From assembly GCA_903772945.1 (NCBI GenBank), contig CAICTM010000581.1, positions 1 to 58,367 of the forward strand: a DNA stretch of 58,367 nucleotides, given 5' to 3'. The stretch is from Seminavis robusta. Taxonomy: Eukaryota > Bacillariophyta > Bacillariophyceae > Naviculales > Naviculaceae. Within the stretch, counting starts at the first letter, position 1. Each line of letters starts with the position of its first letter. Positions 50,621 through 58,367 of this stretch are shown here, piece by piece. A program made the position numbers and the translations under genes. Below the pieces are notes generated by a model. That model was not told the origin of the DNA and ran no database searches. It was given only the letters and a program-made list of their open reading frames with translations.

Positions 50621-52399
50621 CAGGTAGGTTGCTTTTGTCTCTTGGCTTGCCTTGATGTTTAAAGGGGTAATGAAGAAATTTGGCTGGAGGCTATCCTCTT
50701 TATTTCAGTTCTTGAGTTGCCTAGCTACTAGGATTTCCCTTTCTTCAGAACAAGCAACCAATTTAGGCCCTGATTTGTCGCTGGCCGGGAGAAAAATGAG
50801 CAGTCGCAATAACTTTGAACTCCTGCCACCACTGTTGCCATGGTCGCTGAGTTCGAAGCCACAGAATTCTTTGACTCATTCTCAAAGGCGTGCGTCAGTG
50901 ATCGGTCACTATCTCAATCAATCACGAGTGAAACAATCAACGGTAGTTGAGGTAAACACTAGGATATAAGTATAAATTGCATGAAAACAATGTTTACCAC
51001 ATCTACCGGTATGATGAGATGCATCCAGCCCACAACAGCTCCAGATCAAATATTTAGCTTTAACCCCAAAGTTACCACACCTACCTGGTTAAAGATACCA
51101 AAATGCTTGTGACTGTTGTCGCTACCGGCACACCAAAGCTATCTCCAACATCAGGAAAATGTCCATGAAGGCGGTTCAATCCCTCTACAACCGGATCTAT
51201 TATGGAAATGGAAGTGATCAGGATGAACAGCGATACTTTGTGCTCACTGGGAAGCCAGATTCAAGTCTTCTGTACTGATTGATGTTCTGCTTTGAGAAGT
51301 TTGCCGTTGCCTGGATAAGAATGAGTTTGACTTGCCTTGTCCAGTGAGGAGGAAAATGGGGCCTGGCACCCAAGCACAGAACACTAAAGACTGGTATGAT
51401 TATTAGGAGGAGGAAGCGAAGTAGTCAACTTTTTTCGCCACTGAAACAATTATAAAATGCAGCAAAAAGTGAGAGTGCTAAAATACTGTGGCTGTTTGAC
51501 TGAGTGAGAGTGAGCGACGAGTCAACCCACCACGCCACAGTTCTGCTAGTCTGGTGCCTCGTGCATTTCCCAAGGTTTTGATTCCCAGGACTGTTCTAGA
51601 CCACATTCGCATTGTTGGTTGCAACACAATGAACAATAGTGGTTTCGCGAGTTGCTGGCTCAGTGGATGGGCGGCCCGAACTAGCTCGGTACCGTAGCTA
51701 GAGCGGTGCCAGAAGGCACGTGATTTCCAAAATGAAATCATTTGGACGGCCAAAGGCAATTATCTCAGCTACCCTTCTTTGGAAAGTGACCCTTGCTTGT
51801 TTAGATAGATTCATCATTCGCTTCTGCTGCATTAATACCTGGTATCTACTTGTCCGGATCTCTGGATCATGGAAAATATTTGTAAATACAATCACGGCAA
51901 TCTCAAGAGGAAATAAAGCTTTTTGTTGGGCTATTTTGTAAGGGCTCTTACGGGGTGTTCGCATTAAATCTTTCATTTAACAGAACCGAGATGGTCTTTG
52001 AGACGTGGCTGGTTCATGCAGTCGCTGGTACGAATTGCCATGTACTTCTTACGATAAAAAAGATGCGTGAACTGGGAATACTACCGTTGGCTCTGAGAAC
52101 TCAAAACTCTGAACACCAACAACAAGAAAGAAGGTTGATCATTTCTCGTTACATGTACATTCGCTTTTGATTGCTCTTTGGATGTCACAAATAGAATAAC
52201 AACAAGCAACAGAAAGGAAATAGATAAGAGATCAGACCACTTCACACCACACTTGCGTTCTCCAGTTGTCCCTGACTCGACTCTCTCCGGGTTGACGTCG
52301 AAAGGTTTCCATGAAAGATAGGCAACGGTGAATTTGGCGAGAATGATTGGATCCACCTCATTTTTCCGGTTGGAAGGAAGCACAAGATCATCATTGACA
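50621..52399. other. Spacer between divergent AlaRS and the cysteine-rich gene
   Basis: About 1.8 kb with no supported gene. It separates divergently transcribed genes, so both promoters lie here. No long repeats seen. Confidence 0.5.
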
Positions 52400-55300
52400 A
52401 TGAGAATGATCCTATTTTGGGTGCTGGTTGTTCCGGTATCTACCCAGCAACAGTTTATGGGTGGCAGCGGTTCGCTCGGCCGTAACACTGTTCACTGGCT
52501 GCGAGGAAGAATGTTTCAACGTGACAACAATGGGCTTGCCACCAATGGCACCAACAGAGAGTTTTTCGAGGTACGTGAGATAGTCTGAGGTCACCCAGAA
52601 GTATAGAAAGTTACCCCTGTGGTGCTTGGTCTGGGCAATGCTTTGTCCCTTTTGAAGCTGACTTTGTTGCCCTTTTCTGTACCCTTTTCGTCCAGCAGGA
52701 ATCAAGATCCGATTACACAGACCCTGATACCCATGCCGTCAGCAACCAACTACGACGCCAACTTCACGACGCGCCCAGAAACCACTCCATGATGATTTAT
52801 TCACCCGAGTGCTGTCCTGACAAGCGGTGGTCCGACTTTCCCGGGCATGTTCGATGCAACGCGACCGGAATTTGCTGCATTGCCATGTGCCAACACGAGC
52901 CAAGCTACCAGCCTCCCTGCTGTACCAATCACTTCCAAGATGATTACGTGGGAAAGGTCCGATGTGATGACCATAACCGGTGCTGTCGGGCTCTGTGTCA
53001 GGCATTCCCAGTACCGCCGCCGTATCCTTGGTCGTGGTACACGCCAGCGCCCTTGACGGATCCACCCGCTACCATGTCTCCCACATCGACCCCCACTCCT
53101 CGTTTGACCATGGCATATCTGCCCGGAGGACAATCTTTTCAAGAAGAGACCGGCGCCTGGCCTGTCAATATGGATCAGGAACAACACTGGACATACACCA
53201 TCCAGTCCAATGGGACGCTGCGGGAACAGGGACTTTTCATGTTGGGAAATATCTACTCCATGATTGACCTCGTCGCGTGCAGTAACAATGGTGCCACAAC
53301 CACTGTTGACATTCAATTTCGTCCCAATGCCAACGTGACTGTGGAGGCTGTAGAGTACATAGTCGACCGGGTACCCATCAATGCTGCCTTAGTTGTCAAC
53401 GGGGACATGTTTGGAGGATGCAATTTCTTTCCAAACGACCAGGATGAACACCTGAACGATGAGTTGGACAAGTTTCTCGTTATCGAGAACATAGTAGCCT
53501 TCGACGATCATATTGTCTTTTCCGGGCGCCCAACGACGTTCTTTGATATGTTTCAAGAACTGAGCATGCGCATCCGACCGATTCCGGCAAATTACTTTAT
53601 TGATTCGGATGCGGATCCATGCCGAAACATTGACAACGAGTTCACTTCCGCAGACAGTGGCCCTGACAGCAACAGCGGAGCAAACCTGGACATGCAAGTG
53701 CACTCTCACATTTGTTCCTCGAAACGCATTTCAGCCACAATCCAATACTCACCATCCCATCTCCTACAAGTCGGATTGGACCTCGACTACAATTTTTCCG
53801 TGCACACCTATAAAATGAACGTCACGGCAGAGCACGACGGACTGATTGGACTGTTGCAAGTGGAACGGGATCTCGAACTAGAGGAGACGTCAGTGGCATT
53901 TCCAGTCATGGGCATTCACCGGAGCTTTCGGCTGACAATGGATGCAACCTTCAAGACGATGATGCAATCCATGCCCAGTTTCAACATGTCCATAACGGGC
54001 CAAACGATCAAAGTAGTAAATGGAGCCGTGAGGTGGGATTTGTCGGTGGATTTGCGCGATCCAGCATCCACCATTGACGTGACGGTCCAACACACCAGTC
54101 CAATCATCGTCGCCAACGTTTTGGAGACGAACAGCAGCAACAGCTCATCACTGATGTTCCATGTGATGGAAGAAGAAGAAGCTATTCCCAGCTATCTGGA
54201 TGCCTTTGTTGGTTTTGAACCAACCATTACAGCCTATCTGGAACAGTTGGAGGTTGTGGTGAAGCCCAACGTGGGATACTTCATCCGAGGCAAAAAAAGG
54301 GACAACAGCAGTATTTCTTATCAACCCATAACGTCTGGTGACGTTGAGGAGCTCTTCGGAATCTGCGACAGGCCCCACTACTTTCAAGCCTCTCTGGATG
54401 CTGGAATGCAAAATGTCCAACTGATATCAAAGCTGGAGTTTCTCAGAGGCGACCAGCTCCAGCAGGATACTAGCCACCCGTACGCAACTTATGCCAAAAA
54501 AGACAAACTCGACAACGACGACTTGATCCTGGAGGAGTTGGCAATGATATGCCTCGTTCCCGCAAAGGCAAAGGCAAAGTTGGGCTATCACCTGTGTGAC
54601 AATGGTTTCAGTGTACCTCATGGGGCCTGTTGCCCCGACACGGAACAGCGTTGTTTCGGTGAATGCATTGGCAAGGACGAATGTTGTGGAGACGTTGCAG
54701 GCGATGGATCTTGTGTCAACAAGAACAAGGGTGAATGCGTATTGGGAAATGGATCCATTGGAAAGCACACTGTGATGTGTGGCTGTATTGACCCGGCGAC
54801 GGAGGTTTGCTGCAGCGACGGTCAAAAGCATGTTGGGTCGTGTATTTGTGCCTATCACGGTGGAACGTTCTGTGATGATCAGCAGGCTTGCTGTCCTTTG
54901 TTTGGCCAGATCGATTCTGGGCTGTGTTACAATCCCGCGACGGAATGCTGCCGCACGCTGCGTGAAAGTCGCTGCCTCGATGGCACTTGCAAAAAATGCT
55001 GTGACGAAAACAGATGCGAGATTGGTGGTAGCTGTTGCGCTGATCCTGGCACGAAGTGCTGTAATGGAGCCTGCATTCCGGTAGACGAATGCTGCGGGGA
55101 AGGCTGCTGTGAGGGTCAGTGTCCTGACGGATCCTGCCGTGTCGATGGATGCTGTTCTGGCGATCTTTGTTGTGCCTCGGAGTGCGCCTGTCAGGACAAG
55201 ATTTGTCACGAAGCCTTCGTGGGTCCACACATCACGACCTTTGATGATTACTCGTACTATGTGGGAGGCTTTGGGGACTATGTCTATGCAAGATCTCTAG

Positions 55301-57020
55301 ACTCTGCCTTCGAAGTACAGGGAAGACTGGAGCCGGTTGGTGTTGGTGTCTCTGTCGTAACGGGTGTGGCTGTGTTGCCTGGTCCCGGCAGTGGAGTTGT
55401 TGAGATTTCATTTGTGGACTTCAAGCAAAGCACCGACGTCAGAGTTTTAGTCAGCGGGGACGCCGTCGACCCTGACAGTGGCTACGACAATAATGTCACC
55501 ACAGTGATGAAACTTGATGCGAACAGCTTTGGCATTTTCAACAAGCAATCTGGCTCTGCAGTTTTTCTTGAGTACGGCGACTTCAGTGGGTTCAAGTTTC
55601 GCGTTCGAATACCGCCGAAAACCACGACTGTGGTTGGGCTTCTCGGGAAGCCCGATTGGGATGCTACGAATGAATGGATGGATGCTTTTGGTAACCAGCT
55701 ACCACAGCCAATCGGAGGAGGGTACTCTAGTGATGCCCACATGTACGGTCAGGAGCACTGGTGTATACGGGACAATCGCGACTCTCTCTTTGCTTACGAA
55801 AGTGCAACGGGCTACGAAGCGTTTGGGGACTGCGATAAACCTCCAGGATCGTTTAACTTTACAGGTGCAGACGACAGCCTGGAATGTCTTTGCGATGGAA
55901 ACTATGCTTGTCAGATGGACAGGATCCTATTCGGTATTGACGCGGCTCTGGAAACTCTGGACTTTCAAGCACGTGTATTCCAGCAGCGAGGGATATTGAG
56001 TTTTGCCCCCAACCAAATACCAGCCGCAACGCCGACGGTGGTAGTCGTGACTGTTGATTTGAGAGGAGAGGCCAACTCAACTCTCAGGACCGTATCCTCT
56101 TTTGTGCTTTACCAAATCAGCGTGGACAGCCGGGAGAATACAACAGGTGCGCTGGCAGAGCTACTTGACTTCGGATCGGGTGCCGACCTGGTTGAAGGAG
56201 ACCACGTGTACTCCGGTGTAGTCATGGTGGATGCCAACAGCACGGTTGGTTTTCAGGCATTGCCAGTATTTGACGGCTCAGTCAGCACCGATTTGGCTTT
56301 ACGAACCTTCGCAGCCATCCAGGTGGTGAAAGGTGTGGTTTCGCCAGAGATGAAGGACTGCAAAGCTAGCACCAATCAATGCATCAAGAGATCTTTCTTC
56401 TGCCTTGGTGGCCAGCTGGGATGCACAATGACCAACATCACCTGCGGATCGAACGTCTCTAGCTGTGACCCATTTGATGGTCAGTGCAGGCTGCAGGACG
56501 AACTTGTACCGTGTGTTGCTGTCATTGACGAGGACAGCAGTTTCCGCACGAAGGTAAGCAAATCTGTTTCGACTGTGGATTCTTCGCGAGGGTTTCGATG
56601 GGATGCTCACATTTAGTTTGGCTGTAGGAATTGATGTGGCAAGCCTTCCGCAAAGCTTACCCCAACAGGCCCTTCTGCCTCTTGGTTCCTAATCGAGAAA
56701 TTTATGGTACGGTAGACTTGCCCGGCACCTTTGCCGAAGACAACCGAACCACCTTTCACTACAATGTGATTCGTGACGATGGAGACTCTGCCTTGGCTCA
56801 AGATTGGGCATCCTTTTGTGGCCTCAATGAGTACACTGCCGGGAATGCGGATCGGGTTGCTCTCTTTATTGACAGCACTGGGAGTTTGAAAGAAAGCCAA
56901 GTATCTGCTTCACGGGATAAGTTCATTGATCAACTGAATGTGTCCGGTATACAAGTGAGCAGAGTGTACAACAAGCAGGAAAACTGGATCCGTCCTTTTA
57001 TGCAATCGTTCGTGCCTTGA
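52400..57020 (+). CDS. Large secreted cysteine-rich protein with VWD-like and VWA-like parts
   Basis: Three exons, 52400-52570, 52696-56553 and 56628-57020, with introns of 125 bp (GTACGT...CCAG) and 74 bp (GTAAGC...GTAG), both phase 0; the product is about 1473 residues. The signal peptide is MRMILFWVLVVPVST. Two tandem Cys units follow near residues 93-155 (CC-x13-C-x5-CC-x3-C), then a Pro/Thr linker and a long beta-rich region with many N-x-S/T sites. A very Cys-rich block with CC pairs spans about 690-900. A VWD-like segment starts FDDYSYYVGGFGDYVYARS near 905. The last exon reads NADRVALFIDSTGS, a VWA/MIDAS-like DxTGS motif (Asp about 1425). No TM helix is seen. An adhesive or cell-wall role is inferred; granulin-like or mucin-like proteins are alternatives. 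Confidence 0.88.
52690..52698 (+). other. NAGNAG tandem splice acceptor
   Basis: The first intron of the cysteine-rich gene ends at CCAG (52695), immediately followed by another CAG (52696-52698). Use of either would insert or omit one Gln without changing frame. Confidence 0.5.
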
Positions 57021-58296
57021 AAGGATCAATAACTGAGTCACTCAGCATACCCCAATGTATGCAATTCATGTTGATAGATCATGACCGAAAGATGTCATTC
57101 GGAGTCGGGCCCTTCACCAATAATATATGGTATTAATAGCTACATAGAGCTTATAGATGAATGTATAAGTACAACTCTTCGGTTCAGGTGCATGACTTCA
57201 ACGGGTCTTGGCAAAACCCAATTGGCAGTGGTTGCAGCATAATCACTGCCGTAGCATGTTTGGGCTTTTGCTCAAGTTGGAGATGAACATAGTGTTTTGG
57301 TGGTAGCCTCATGCCCGAGGCGCCACCCTTTTTAATGATCAAACCACACATTCTTCGCTCCATAGAGACATGTGGGTAGAGAAAATGGTGGTGGTAGAGA
57401 CAATGGTGTCGGCAGTGGAGATCAGGGAGGCCTGAAGAGGATTGGTGTGATGGCAACAGTTCGACAGACCAGCAAATGACAGTGCTCAAGATACAACCAA
57501 TCCGACAAATTACTCCCAGAAGGAGATGGTTCGGCAATGGTCTGCATGTCATCGCCTCTCTACTGTCTCCCACTCTAACAGAGGGTGGTTCGGTGCACCT
57601 CTACTCTATTCTAGCAACAGCTTGCTTGAAGGGCGCAAAGCTTTCATCATGGTGGTGACTGTATGACAAATGTGTGTTTGCAGTTGCTTGGCGTTCGCAT
57701 GCTTTCACTTTTGGATCCGTACCGTTTCACTGACGTCATTCACGAGGTATCTTTGAGTCGAGTCTCTGAAGGACATCATCTAATGATGGCCTCTTGATTC
57801 GCGACAATACATGTAGAGTAGTCTAAGAGCTTGATGCGAAACAAACTGACGCCACCACACAAACTGACTCATCAACTCATCTGTTGTTGTCAACAACACA
57901 AACAACGACCGTCGTTGATGTCGACAGTCCACAACCACTCATCTCTTGACGAACGGCCGTCGTCGTCATCAACCACTCTCAGCAGTGCCATCATCACCAA
58001 CCAACAACAACAACAACAAGAAAACATTCCTGCCACAATCGTCTTGAGAGAGACAAGAAGCCAAGAGGACAGAATTGGAGGCATGGGCAGCAGCAGCAGC
58101 CTAGGCATTAGTATCCGATCTCTTGATTGGCTCTGACAACATCACAATGATGATGTTGTCAGTAATTCATTCATCCAACACAAACAAACTTACATACATG
58201 GCTCGATAGCCAAGCAGTCGACAACCACTCAGCTCGCGAGCAGCGCCGCTGTCGTCGGCAGCACCCTTGTCGTCAGCAACCACTCAACTGCTGCGC

Positions 58297-58331
<35 letters not shown>

Positions 58332-58367
58332 GACTTCTACTGCTTCCACAACGTCTCGACCATGGGG
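57021..58367. other. Right-edge region with low-complexity open frames
   Basis: No firm gene. From 57918 a plus-strand frame (MSTVHNHSSLDERPSSSSTT) runs 72 codons to 58136 and is Ser/Gln-rich. From 58137 another plus-strand frame without ATG stays open to the window end through a (CAA)12 tract, reading DFYCFHNVSTMG. A well-placed ATG (GACCATGGGG, 58362) sits at the edge, so a gene probably begins or continues to the right. Confidence 0.35.
58296..58331 (+). repeat. (CAA)12 microsatellite
   Basis: Twelve uninterrupted CAA units. If translated in the open frame this is poly-Gln. A shorter CAA run lies at about 58001-58018. Confidence 0.9.

Noticed and set aside
54427..55230. A 267-codon open frame on the minus strand
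   Set aside because: It is antisense to the Cys-rich block of the surface protein; the regular TGC/TGT codons create a stop-free opposite frame. No motif of its own.

Overview
The window looks like nuclear DNA of a diatom, most likely a raphid pennate (inference). It has short spliceosomal introns of 74-133 bp with GT-AG ends, gene families typical of diatoms (DUF4116, CRAL-TRIO-like, LRR-like, seven-TM receptor and TPR-like families), and long intergenic tracts saturated with short palindromes such as CTAGCTAG, TACATGTA, ACCGGT and GTAC. Genes lie on both strands with no operon-like order. I see no rRNA, convincing tRNA, CRISPR array, viral gene or intact transposon.

Layout. 0-3.9 kb: a probable gene 3' end at the left edge and a coiled-coil low-complexity protein. 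4.1-9.9 kb: first TPR-like gene and an ER membrane thioredoxin/PDI protein (TMX3-like). 10.3-20.4 kb: three adjacent pairs of tandem paralogues, namely two CRAL-TRIO-like genes (minus), two tubby/LURP-like genes with N-myristoylation signals (plus) and two multi-pass membrane genes (minus, both interrupted). Two short-word foldback repeat clusters lie inside this stretch. 20.8-23.6 kb: a 928-residue DUF4116 repeat protein. 24.6-25.6 kb: a four-exon UBC12 (NEDD8-conjugating E2) whose last exon carries two apparent one-base deletions. 26.5-28.9 kb: a small possibly mitochondrial protein diverging from an SDR dehydrogenase. 30.1-33.7 kb: second TPR-like gene and a receptor lacking its N-terminal helices. 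33.7-38.2 kb: no convincing gene. 38.2-45.2 kb: third TPR-like gene, a secreted protein with a lone 5'-nucleotidase C-terminal domain, an LRR-like protein and a weak hypothetical. 45.2-47.4 kb: tandem repeats with a perfect hairpin, and a degraded coding-like stretch. 47.4-50.6 kb: full-length alanyl-tRNA synthetase with one intron. 52.4-57.0 kb: a three-exon secreted cysteine-rich protein of about 1473 residues with VWD-like and VWA-like parts. The right edge is low-complexity Gln/Ser sequence.

Housekeeping genes (AlaRS, UBC12, PDI, SDR) are interspersed with lineage-specific families that have multiplied by tandem or dispersed duplication. The genes do not form one pathway. The most unusual content is the run of three tandem pairs, the AGTCGCG foldback element with terminal inverted repeats, the hairpin tandem repeat, the repeated interruptions of otherwise conserved genes, and the large modular surface protein. 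Family assignments come from motifs read by eye; no search was run.
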